Assembly: GCA_964059195.1 (NCBI GenBank)
Contig: CAXKWD010000001.1
Coordinates: 215,458,484-215,522,483 of the forward strand
DNA: 64,000 nt
Direction of reading: 5' to 3'
Origin: Ectobius pallidus
Taxonomy: Eukaryota; Arthropoda; Insecta; Blattodea; Ectobiidae
Shown: positions 35,701-48,700 of the stretch, one piece after another
Position numbering within the stretch: the first letter of the stretch is position 1
Layout: each line of letters opens with the position of its first letter
Made by a program: the position numbers and the translations under genes
Notes under the pieces: generated by a model
Told to the model about the DNA's origin: nothing
Databases searched by the model: none
What the model saw: the letters and a program-made list of their open reading frames with translations, nothing else

Positions 35701-38700
35701 AAAAAGAAAAAAGGAAAAGTAGTAAGAACAAAATGAAACTCTGAGTTATTACAAATAAAATCGTTCCTTAATTGTCTACTAAGTACAGAGTGAAATAACT
35801 TTTGAAGTATGAAATAAGATTTTTGATAAACTTATTGAATTTTATAGAGTTATAGAGTCTTGGACCAGAATAAATGCTATGTTTAGAGCCAGAAGAGGTG
35901 AAGTATTTTGGTTCTATTAAAGGCAATGTATTATTTCTTCTAGTATTGTAATTATGAGGATCCGATACATGTACGTTGCGGTATTTTTGAAAGTATTTTA
36001 AAAGTGTGATCTTATAAATTTGTTCTACAGTCATAACATTAAATTCTGGAAATATCAGTTCTGTTGGATATTCTATAGGCTTTTTTAAACAAATTTTTAT
36101 AATTCTCTTCTGTATTAGAATCAAAGGAGTCAATACAGAAGTGCCACTTCCTCCCCAGCCAATGATACCGTATTGGAGGACAGATTGTATTAGAGCTAAG
36201 TAGACTATCCTCAAGACTTCAATCGGTAATATTGTTTTAGACTGACAAATTTGTATAATGTTTTTCTTAGTCTGGTGCATAAATATGTGATATGTTTGTC
36301 GAATTTCAGATGACGATCTATAATAATACCAAGGTATTTGACCTAGTTTGTCTCCTTCACAGCCTGGCAGGTACATGAGTCAGTTTCACAGTTGATATCA
36401 TGGAGTCTTACGCACAAGTTTTGATCCATAATTGATTGTGGAGTACCAGCAGTTGTTAATGAGAATGGAACACAGTTTGTTTTATTTATATTTAATACTA
36501 ACTTATTGCAGTCAAGCCAACTTTTAACCACTCTTAATCCCTTATTAGCCCATTTGTAAGTATCCTGCCAAGTTGGACCGGAAAATAGCAATACGGTATC
36601 ATCGGCATAAGAATAAAGACGGCCATGGAAATTATTTAAGTCCAAATGCAGCAACTCATTTATGTAAATAATGAAAAGAATTGGGCCCAAAATTGTTCCT
36701 TGTGGCACACCAGTATCCACTTCTCTGACACCACTAACCTGATCCTTAATTTTGGTTATTTGCATTCTATTATGTAAATAAGACCGAAATAAATTTAGTG
36801 CAGTGCCTCTTACTCCTATTTGCTCTAGTTTATCTATAAGTATCTTGTGGTTTACAGTGTCAAAAGCCTTTTGCAAATCCAAAAAAATACCTAGACTTTT
36901 ATTTCCCGCATCTAATTCTTCGTATATGTATTTATTTCTTTATTTTATAAAAGTTTTGAAAATGAGAGGAAGAAACAATTAAGTAAACAAATGTATGCAT
37001 ACCTCCTTCTTTGCCATCTTTGCCCTTGGTGCGATACAAGCCAAGTTTCTGGCTGGGGGGAGTGCTAGTTCTCTCCACTATCTGGTACCCAGAAGGAGCA
37101 GGGATGCTGAGGATGTTTGCCAGATTCCGCAACACTCCCAAAATATCCTCAGCAGCAGCTGATGTCAGAGTCAGGGTGACAGTCACATTATTGGAATCAC
37201 GAAGAGGAGCAGGTGGTGACACACCAAACCTTGTTTTCAGCTGCAGGTGGTCTCTGGTCACTCCGAGGTTCTCCTTATCCTAGAAACAGAGATTTGATGT
37301 TAGGTTCAGGAGCTTTGGCAATTATTCTAAAAGTGGAATGTCAATTATCCATGTTGGTTATCTGAAACATTAATGATTTATTTCTACTATTTTTAAAGGA
37401 GAAAATCGTATAATATTTAAATCATTATAAAGCAACAACCATTATATTACCACAGATTGCAGTAAATTAGAATATCTGTGTATTTACAATATTATTAGGA
37501 AAATATTATAATATTAGGAATTATTATATTTTTAGGAATTATTATATATTTAGGAATTATTATATTCTTGGGGAAATATATCATTACTTAGGAAAATAAT
37601 TGGACCTAAGAGAGATGAAAATGGGGACTGAAGAAAACGGCATAACAACGAGCTTCATAACCTGTACTCGTCACCAGATATAGTAAGAGTAATTAAATCA
37701 CGGAGGATGAAATGGGTTGGACATGTTGAGTGCATGAGGAGGAAAGACATTTCTAAAAAATATTGACAGGGAGACCCGAAGGAAAAATACCACTTGGAAG
37801 ACCTAGATGTATTAGGATAGATTTAAGAGTGATAGGATTTGCGAGGGATGGTTGGACGGATTTAACACAGAATAGGGTTGAATGGCAGGCTCAGGTAATG
37901 AACCTTCAGGTTCCATAAAATAGATAATATTCCTTTAGCTTCTTTAGGAATTGTCTATTGCCATTGAGTAAGTAAATAAGACTATTTATATTATTATTCA
38001 CTGAGAAGCTATTATTACAAATTAGGCAAAAATATATTTTCCTGTACAACTTGATGACAAACTGGCAAACAAACAAGGAAGCAAACAAACAAACAAAAAA
38101 AGACCCATTTATCATTTTTCAATCACTAACATTTGTGGGATCAAATGTGTCCTTTATTTAGCTGTTCAGAATCGTATTACAAAGTAGTTTTAAATAGTTT
38201 TTTTTGTGAGAAATACAGTTTCAGGTCTATTTTTTACTATTCAAATAATTCTCTATGAGTCATATTTAATTACAAAGCAAAATAAATATTATGATATTTT
38301 AAATAATTGTATGAAAACCAAATTAAGGAAAACCACAATTATATAAAAAAAGCTTACACAATAAATCTATTTAGAAATTTGTATTTTACTGATTTATTTC
38401 AAGAATTATACCATCGGAGTATTGAGGATCGAAACAAAAAACAAAATGTTATTGAGTTTCAACAAAAACAGGTATCGTTGCATCTCTACTTACAATGAAC
38501 AGGAAATAAACTACTATAAACAGAAGCATAATGGTGAAGACCAAGCAAGGAGAATTTCACTTACCACTTCGCTCGATTCCTTTGTAAGCTGCATGCCTGG
38601 GCGGAGACGAATTGGTATCGGAGACACAATGGGGATTACAGGAGACAAGCGTTTAAGCCACCTCATATCCTCTTCCTTCTCACTGTCTTCTTCTTCAATA

Positions 38701-39716
38701 AGTTTCAGACCTGAGCAAACAAGAATTCTAGTGAATCTACCTGAACTCTTAAATTATATTTATGAATTGGTACTCAGATTGTAGGATATGCAGACAACTT
38801 AGACATCACTGGAAGGTCAACAACAGGAGTAGAGGAAGTATATAAGGAATTGAAACTTGAGATGGAGGTTTAACATACGTAACTTCACTTAATTCAAGCC
38901 CTGACCTGAACATGTTTCGAGCAATCCTTCATGACTCATCATCAGCTATACTCCATCTGTCTCCATCATAAGGCGAGTTTCTAAATTCATCAATGGATCC
39001 ATCCGATGGCATCGAGCTTTCATCAGAGCGTTTTTAATTTCATTGATGGAATCCATCGGCTATCCATCAAAGCGTTCTTTGAGTTCTGATGAGTTTGCTA
39101 TGGTTTCCATCGACTGGCATCGGTTCCATCGTACTTGAACGTCCGATGGATCAGATGAATCACCGCCATTATGACGAATTTACAATTCAAACATATGTAA
39201 TGGAGATCGCGCATATAAGATTCATAACTACATAACGTAGACTAAATTACAGACACATAAATAGTAGTTAAACTTATTTTTGAGGATTCGTTATCCGAAT
39301 CCTCATAAAGGGCTAAAACTGAAAGAGAAAGAAGCAAAGACAGTCCATTAGTTTGCAGTCACAGTAAATTATTATAATGGCATGCATTTTAAGTAACATT
39401 TAAGTTATTTCGGTTTTAGTTGTTGGAATTGTTAAAATTATAAACTATAGACCATTATAAAATAATATTACTAATTTCGGGTCAATTTGAAAACATATAA
39501 GTACAGTACTGTAATGTGTATAGTATAAAACACACAGACTAAGTAGGTCTGCTGTGATAAACCGATTTTATGTAACAAATACCGACGAGTCTGTCTTTGC
39601 GATAAGGTGTTAATTTAATGTAGATCTCACCTTTGTTTATTTATTTTATTTAATATAACTTATTATTGTAATCAGTTTCCATTGTATTTAATGAAATGAA
39701 AATCGATCATTAGGCC

Positions 39717-39755
<39 letters not shown>

Positions 39756-42700
39756 TATTATTATTATTATTATTATTAAAAATTATTATTATACTTTTTA
39801 GGTGGGAAAATAATAAACCGGAGTTACCAAATGCCATCGCTAATATTTTACAATTTTATATGTAGTTACTATGTTGGCGCTCCTGAAAACCATCGGTTTT
39901 GCCAACGAATGGTTTTTAAATTCATCAGTCATCAAGAATCCATCGAGAAAAAATTGTGAAATCCAGCCTTCCAGTCGGTGGAATCCATCGTCCATCAGTC
40001 CGATGAATTTAGAAACTCGTCTATACTCCAACAGACAGATGGAGTATAGCTGATGATGAGTCATGAAGGATTGCTCGAAACATGTTCAGGTCAGTGCTTG
40101 AATTAAGTGAAGTTACGTATGTTAAACCTCCATCTCAAGTTTCAATTGATTATAACTTCACTATATAAACTTCCTACAAATTCTAGGATCTAAGTATGTA
40201 AGGACTTGGAATTCAGAGCTGATAAGTTGGACAGCAGATTAATGTGGAGAAAACAAAATGGATGGTTCAAACTAGAGATCAGGGAAGATCTATACCCCAG
40301 CCCAATATGATGCTAAACAAATTTGAAAAAGTAGAGAAATTGAAATAGCATAAAAGCTCACAATGATGAGTTAATGGAGGTAAAAAAGCTGAATTACAGC
40401 AGCAAACAAGGCCTACTTAAGATATCGAGGTTCTCATTATTTCTCACTCAGCTGGAATCCGGAGAAGCATGCTGAGAATGCTTCAAGTCTCTTAAGGGCT
40501 ATTTTGCACTGACTATTCCATTCATATCCTGTGTATTTGATAACGACAAATAATGTTTAGCAATTCCTCAGACATAGACCAATCACGATCGTTTATCTTA
40601 TAAAATGCTTGCTATTAATACGAGGATGCGATTTTAGCTGATACAATTATCAGCTTGTTATTGGACACGTAAGGCATCAACGTGCGGTGATTAATACATC
40701 ACATGCTGCCAGTGATACAATAGAAACACATTATTTTATACAACATAACTTGTTTGGAAATTGAAATAATATAAATGTACATTGATTGCAAACACAATTT
40801 CAATTCGGTGCAAGCCAGTTCGTGTGCTTTATTCTGTTCAGCTGTTAGCTTGCCTGAATTAGGTTAACTGTGTCTTATATGCACCATTGTTAGCATTGGG
40901 TACAACATGGTAACTCAAACTGATTCACAAATGATTGATTCATAGTATGGCGTGATCTCGCAGCTGTTAGTTTTGTTTTTTTCAACAAAGCAGGAAAGTA
41001 ATTATTATTTGTATAATCCGTTACATTTTTATTCATGGAATAGTTTCCATAAATCCAACTCATAAACTCTCGTGGGATTACCTATGACAAAAGCTATTAA
41101 ATCTCTGTACATCAGAAAACCAAAGCAAAGGAAGGTACTTAGAAGGAACTTTGGACAGTGCTAGACAACTCAGAATGGAGAATCAGATACAATCATGAGT
41201 TGCATGGAAAATACAAGTGCTGACCTGGCCAGATCTAGAGAACGGAAAAACAAACAATACCAAAGAAGGTTATGGAAGGAAAATATTGGGGAAGAGACCA
41301 GTTGGAAAACTTAGGGACAGATGGACAGATGCAGTGACTACCGACCACAGAAAATTCTTTGGTACAGCAGCATGGAGAAGAAAATCCTTGGGAAAAGTAG
41401 GAGGAAAAAGAAAAATCAGGCTAAGGCCTGATATGGGCTGTGAAGAAGAAGAGCACAGCCAAGAGTATACCTATACCTGGGAATCGGATGGGCAGTTCTG
41501 GCATGACACACTCAGGTGATGATGAACTGATCACTGTGTCCGGTGTATCATTGTCTCGCTCACGGCTAACACCATCCATTTTCTTATCGTCTGTGGAAAG
41601 AAAAAATATAATGCACAAGGACTGCTAAAACTATTTTATGAACGAATACATTTTTAAAAAATGTCTATGAACAGGGAGGCAGGGGTAAAAATATTTACTA
41701 TACACGTGATGTAATAAACTAATTCTTAAAAGATTCTGACCATATAAACACTCATTACTTTATTATTTACAATTGAATACTATTTTCAGAATTAATTTAA
41801 CTATTACAGTTATGGGTAATTATCACTACAAAATGGCAGCAAGGTTTTCATTCTAAGGGGACGATATGTTAAACAAATCACTCACCGTCTGTATCCAGCT
41901 TGAGAGCAGCGAACTCCTGGTCGTAGAAACCTCGCTGTGTTGATACCGGAGGTTGAGGTGGAAGAGGCTCAAGATCTCCAAATGGCTGCGTGTTATAATA
42001 ATCAGACACATGCGCCAACTGAGCAGAACCAAACGTCCCTTTCAGATCACCTGTTCGCGTTGAGTAGTCTCGTGAACCAATCTTTGCAAGTTCTCCTGAG
42101 CCGAAAATGCTACAGACTGCATAGTTCCTGCTTAGCTGCGGCTCCAATACTGTCATAGGAGGTAGATGCCTCAATTGTTGCATCAAATTCTCTATGTAGG
42201 TGTCATAGTCTTCATCGACTTTAGAGCCCTGAAATCAGTAATTAATACAGGGTTCCCACAAATGCACTTTTGAGTTTCAAAGACTTCTCACTGATTAATA
42301 ATAAACTTCATTTTTTCTCCAATGAGGGTTTTATTATAATAAAGCATAATATAATTTATCCACCTTATACGCTCAATAATCAGACATTTATGAAGAAGAG
42401 AACTCTGCTAACTAGTAGTCTGAACCTAGAGCTACGTAAAAACCTGGTGAAGTGTTTATTTGGAGTATTGCTTTGTATGGATCAGAGACATGGACTTTGA
42501 GGAAATTAGAGAAGAAATATTTAGAAAGTTTTGAAATGTGGTGCTGGAGACAGATAGAAAATATAAAGTGGATGGACATGGTGACAAACGAAGAAGTTCT
42601 GAGTAGAGTGGGTGAGAAGAAGTCAATCATACACACAATTCGTCAGAGGAAAGCAAACTGGGTTGGGAACATTCTCAGAAGGAACTGCATATTACATGAT

Positions 42701-45700
42701 GTCGTAGAAGGAAGATTGGAGGGTACAACTAGACTTGGAAGAAGAAGAATTCAGCTGTTGGACGATTTAAGGGAAAAGCGGAAATATTGGATGCTGAAGG
42801 AGGAAGCAGAGGATAGACAGTTTTGGAAAACAAAATTCGCGTACCAAGTTTGAAAACCTGCCGGAAGGCAGAATACTTACTACTACTACTACTACTACTA
42901 CTACTAGGCTCCATTAAAAATAATAATGCTTCGATGGTTTGCCTGGGTGGCGCAGTTAGTATCACACTGGCTTTCTGCGACCAAGTTTGCGGGTTCGATC
43001 CCGGCCCAGGTCAATGTGACAGGCCTATGTCAGTAGATTTATTGACATGTAAAAGAACTCCTGTGGGACAACCGGCACACCGCGACGGTCACAGGTTTGC
43101 CTCTTTAACTCCTCAAGTTTTATTCTTTTAGCATAAAATTCCTTATACAATATACAAAATACCACAGATTAAAATTATCAAGGTAAATTACGCCTATTTC
43201 TCTTTTTTTGCATCAATATTAACCTACAAGAAAATCAACGTAACATAACCTACAAGAGCAGAATTGAACATCAAGAATAACATCAAGTGATGTGAATTAT
43301 ATAGACAATTTTCTTTTAATGAGGAAACTTGAGGAGTTCAAGGCAAACCATCGAAGCATTATTATTTTTAAATGAGGGTATAAGGTGGAAAAATTATATT
43401 ATACTTTATTAATCTCACTTATATTTAATGAAACTCAGAAACTTGAAACTAGTATCGACTGAAAGATAAACTAAACAAGTTTTGTTCAATTACTGTAGTG
43501 GGCAACAACGAAACACACATTTAGCAATACTGAAGCAAATTCTTAAGATTGTTAATTATTTATTATTAAATGAGAAATTTCCTCAAAACAGAGGTTTGTC
43601 CCCAACCAAACAAATACAACAGTCAAGCACTATCACACAACTCAACCCTACACGTGTAAGATTGTTAATAATTTTTTATTATGGTTCAACATTTCCAAAC
43701 ATGATCCACTCTGTGGGGCATTAATTTGTAAATGGTACTCCCATTTTAACCTTAATTATGTCGTCTTTGAAGTTAATAAGTTACCTAATTCTGCTACACA
43801 AACGTCTCTCACTAAATTTAAAAACATTCTTAAAACTTGGCTTAAGCCCTTTATCTGGCAGACGAAATGAAAATTTATGCCCACTGGATAGGCAATGTTG
43901 CTCTCAGGCAACATGGTATATCACAAGTCTAATGGTTATAACCCAGCAATTATACCTCCTATTCGGCAATGGTGCTTACAGGCAACAGCTACAATATCCC
44001 AGGTAACACCTACCAACAATTTAGTTCATTTTCTAACAGTTAGATGGCCGTAAGAAGTGTCTTTGTGGTCCAAATGCAAACGAGGCTTGCCAGGTTCAGG
44101 GAGGTATTCATAGGTGTTGCCTGAGAGTAACACTGCCAGATAAAGGGTTAAAATGGCATTTTATAATGTAGAAGCCTTTTTTGCATCAGATACTTCTGAA
44201 ATAAATTTTAACTAGGTAGTTTAGATTGTAACAAGCTATAAAGTAAAATTTGCATATGTAATATATTTTGAACTATTTATAGGAATGAATGTATTGTTTC
44301 TGTGTATATTGTTTGGATCAATGTCACTAGAATGACCTACTTTTTATATATTTTTATGTTTATAATTTTAAAATAAGTAATTGTTTAATTTTAATATATT
44401 GACGAAGTCTATTGTAATCAGTGTATTACTAAATGACAAATAAAAATCTTGAATCTTGAATCTTAAGTTTTATCTAGCTACATACTGCTCCCTACTTTTT
44501 AAATATGATGCTATCCAGTTTTGTGGGATTCCCGTTACCGTATCTAAGTAGTTTTTTGTTTTATTTTTTTATAATTTAATTCAGGTGTATTTATACTCCT
44601 TTTAGTTAAGTATAAAATGTACAGTGAAACTGGGATTTTAGTTTTTTTTTATTATTATTGTTTTAATTGTTCATGCATGATTTGGGTAAAGTTCATGAGC
44701 ATGTGGTTATGTTTTATCATTTCATTTTGAATCTGTCTGCCCATAAGAAAGCACAAGATTTGTTGTATTCATTTAATGATTTATATTTGTTACAGAAAAA
44801 CAATATAAGAGTTAATAAATATGTTATATTCATTTTTCTGCTAAATAAATTATTTAAATAAAACATTTAGCAGTTGAGTCAATATTTGTGGGCGAAGCCA
44901 CGGGCACCTGCTTGTTCTTGGTATAAATGTTACACATGGATTACACAGACCTACAGCCATTTTGGTGCCTTAGAATTTATATCTATTCTTGGGTATATTT
45001 AGGTCGCTCTTGCCAAATGTGCCATTAGTTTTGCCCTATCAGGTTTAGTTTTTGAGATATGGTATTACCATTATGCATATTATCCCATTTTATGTTTGAT
45101 ATAAATAAAAAACAGCGCCTACTTATAGCTTCTAAATCATGTGAAGAAAAAAGCAACACACTAACATTACAATAACAATATAACATGGGGTCTTTAAAAA
45201 AAGTTATATTATCACATATTGTGCGGTATTGTACTGTATTGTATGACTTATGAGTAGGGACCGGATTCTTAGGTTTTTACCTATTTTTTTCCTTACTTCC
45301 AAAAGAAAAAGTGCTCATACACTTTTTCGAATCACGTTCATAGGATTCAGCCACATTAATTCTGTGGCACCTAAAAATACCTAAATGGGGTATAAAAACC
45401 TAAATATACCTAAACGAAATATAAAAACTAATATATCTTATTTAGGCTACTTTTTGGCGTTTTTTGTTTGTCAGTTGAGAAATCGATATTTTGCGGAGAG
45501 ACAATAATTTTTGTCGGGTTGAAATTAATACCACCAGCGTTTCGTTCAACCCATTGTCGTCTAAGATGGACAGTATCAAAAGAGGAAGTGTAAGACTACC
45601 GTCGTATTCCTTTTAAAATATTCGTACCAACAGCCACTGTTGCCGTGTATGAACAAGGATATAGTTTTCTGCGTTTTAAAGCGCTTGTCAGGGTTGTCAT

Positions 45701-48700
45701 ACGTACGACTAGTCGTACACACTCGACTATTTGTACGACCTGCGACTTAACCGTGAGTCGCAGGCCTATTTGTATGACTGTTTTTAACATAGCGTTTTAT
45801 ATTTTTTAATCAATCTACTGACGAATTTTAAATTTTGATGTACATTCAGCTCTTTATTTTCTCGTGGTTTTTGTTGTAAGCACGTTCGTAGCAATAACAC
45901 TGTGGCAACTACTGTTTATTTAATTTTATTGTATTTTATCAAATTTAGCACATCGGAAGACAATGAAACACGCCCAATAATTTAAAAATAAGATGAAGGA
46001 AATGTGAGACAATCTTAATTTCACCGCTTCTTTTGATTGTTTATGCTTTCTTTCTTCAATTGTGTAATATTGTCCTAAAGCAAGTTTACATAAATTTAAG
46101 TCAATTTTGTTAAGTTAAACTTTACAAGTATTATGTATTGAATCCTATGTAGCACATTCAAATTCATTAAACCAATTATTCTACCCGATAAAGATATTTT
46201 GGACAAAAAACCTAAAAAAAACTATTTCACCTAATGGAAAACCTAAAACAGTGTTTTTAAAAACCTAAAAATCCGGTCCCTACTTATGAGCTGTCAATTT
46301 GAAGGCCAAAAAATAATCCAGCTTTTAGTTTTTCTGTACTTCGCACAGTTTTTGTCCTACGTGTCCAAAGCATGGTCAAGAACCTTGACTAGCTATATTT
46401 TCAAGCAAGATTTTGTTTTGCTAGACTAGAATTCACAAATAAAATCTATATAAAAGTAGAGCTGGTAGAGAATAGCATAGTGCGATACAAATGCCGTAAG
46501 CGGTGCATATGGATCGAGGAAAGAGTTTTTCAATTTGCGAGATCTGTTATGCGCTTACGGCACGAGTATTGCATGCTATTTTTTGCATGATGATTATTTA
46601 TATTAATTGAGATATTAGCTGAAAATATTATGTTTATACAGTATTGAAGATGGATGCTATATTTCAGAAAGTGATTCGCATATGTTGGTTGTTATGGGGA
46701 CTGAATATTTGTCCTGTTAAAGTCGCCACAAACTGGGGGGCCTTGGTTCCGGTCTTCCATAAAGGCTTGTATTATGATGATTTTACTTACGGCACTTGTG
46801 CTTTTTGTAATTTTTACCGCACGGAGATTTCTTTTGTTTTCATAGCAACCAGATTGCGTGCAGGAATGTCAAGTTACGATCCACGGCAACAATATTCGTA
46901 AGTACCACTAATTAGTTACGTCGTGCAAAAAAACTGTTTACATATTTGGAATAAGCACACTAAGTATAGCCAACATCCGGTAAAACATCTGAGACACCAA
47001 ACAAATAGTTTTTTTTGTTGGGCTGCGGTATTAGTTAAGACTGTTACAACACTTGACACAATATTACAACACATTACAATACTTTACACTACAATACAAC
47101 ACACTACACTACTTTACAACACACTATAGAACTACAATAATAAGCACAGAAACAAGAAGAACAGAAATAATAAATATTCAAGTACATTTTGCTCTGCAAA
47201 GAGGATAGGTGCACTTAACAAACACAAGACCTGCTTCTCAAGAAGGATGAGGAGACATTAATGTAGTGAATATAAAACCAAATCGTTGGTCTCATTCAAC
47301 ATGATGAAATACATTATCAACCCGTGTCATAATCCAGTCATTTATGTCACTCCTGTTGATATATAACATCAGATTTTCATTACAGTAACTTATGACTCAT
47401 TCGATGAAGGATGAGATTTGCATGACCTTGTAGCCTCAAACTTTCTATAATATGAGTCACATCATGGACTGATCAGACTTTTATAACCAAGGGCGCCCAT
47501 ATGATATTTTCTATGGGGGGGGGGGGCAATTTTTTTAATTAATTCATTTTTTGTCGCTTTAACTTCTTGGGCCACTTTATAACATTATGTTAATAATATA
47601 ATAAATGCAACAATGACGTAGCCAGAAAATAATTTCGGGGAGTGTCAAAAGTACCAGGGGGATTGGGGGTAAGGAATACCCCCCAGGACCCCCGGAAAAT
47701 TTTTAAATAGTGAACTAATGAAAATCACATTTTACGCAAATTTGTTTACCATACTCTAAGACATGCCAGCGTAAAGAAGAAATCGTTACCTACGTTATAA
47801 TACTTATTACTATTTATAAGAAAAGTTAAATAACACATGGAACAATGGAAATAAAAGCCTACAGTGTTTTGCAGATGACAAGCGGTTTGTTCTTCTCCTG
47901 CTTAGATACGCGGTCCAATCAGAGACGGCGAGACGGAAGGAAGACCCTTCCTGCTAGCGGTACTTCGTGAGCTCGTACACGTGATTGGCGGTGAAGGAAA
48001 ACACTTCTCATTTGAAAAATACTGTACTCATTATGTTATGAAAACAAAATAACTGCTATATTGTATTTGAGACACCGACAAAACTTGTTGTATTCAATAA
48101 ATCTTTTTTAAATACAAAAATAGAATTTTAGGTTTTTATTTTTAGGGGTCCAGACTCCCTGGACCCCCCTTTCCTAATCCACTGTTGATTCTGCTTCCAT
48201 GTTGTAGATTTGGTAAAACTAATGCAAACTTTTTATATAATTATTTTCTGGCTACTGACTTTTAAATAATTGTCCTAAAAGATAAATACCAGACTATAAT
48301 TATGAGTATACATTATGTCCTTTCCCTGAGAACTACTTGCCCCCGGGTATGGGCATCCTTGTACCTAACCAACTCACTCATTGGAATAAAACAGCTCGAA
48401 AAATTCAACACCATAGCAACAAACATCTTAACTTGGAATAAAAACACACAACAAATTGTAATAGTAAGTAGGCCTACAACGTCTTGCAATATTGACGAAA
48501 TATAATTTTTTGTTATCAAAACCTGAATTTAAAGAGGAAAAACTCCCAAGTGTTTTCAGGTAGGCTAGTGAGAAAAGACAATAATTTTCCTGCACTTTTT
48601 ACTATAACCAAAAATCTTACAGCACCAGATTGACACTGATGTTTTTATTCTGTTTTCCTTTTAATTCTATTAAGGGGGACATACAGCTTTGAGTAAAATT

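Larger units (their letters stand above)
38760..41440 (+). mobile_element. non-LTR retroelement remnant, interrupted
   Basis: [20 protein letters not shown] then EVYKELKLE at 38774-38860 (RT YADD motif degraded to YADN). After the insertion it resumes at about 40190: [14 protein letters not shown] and so on, ending near 41430 with [15 protein letters not shown]. Several frame breaks. Confidence 0.7.
42245..43462. mobile_element. foldback element carrying nested LINE and SINE insertions
   Basis: The right arm (about 43316-43462) is inverted against a left arm in three pieces: 42270-42376, 42907-42943 and 43094-43120. The gaps are exactly the LINE remnant and the SINE. Shared words include AATAATAATGCTTCGATGG and ACTCCTCAAGTTT. 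Confidence 0.7.

Noticed and set aside
46644..46901. 85-residue plus-strand frame as a small gene
   Set aside because: No recognisable motif and no splice or conservation support; it lies between transposons.
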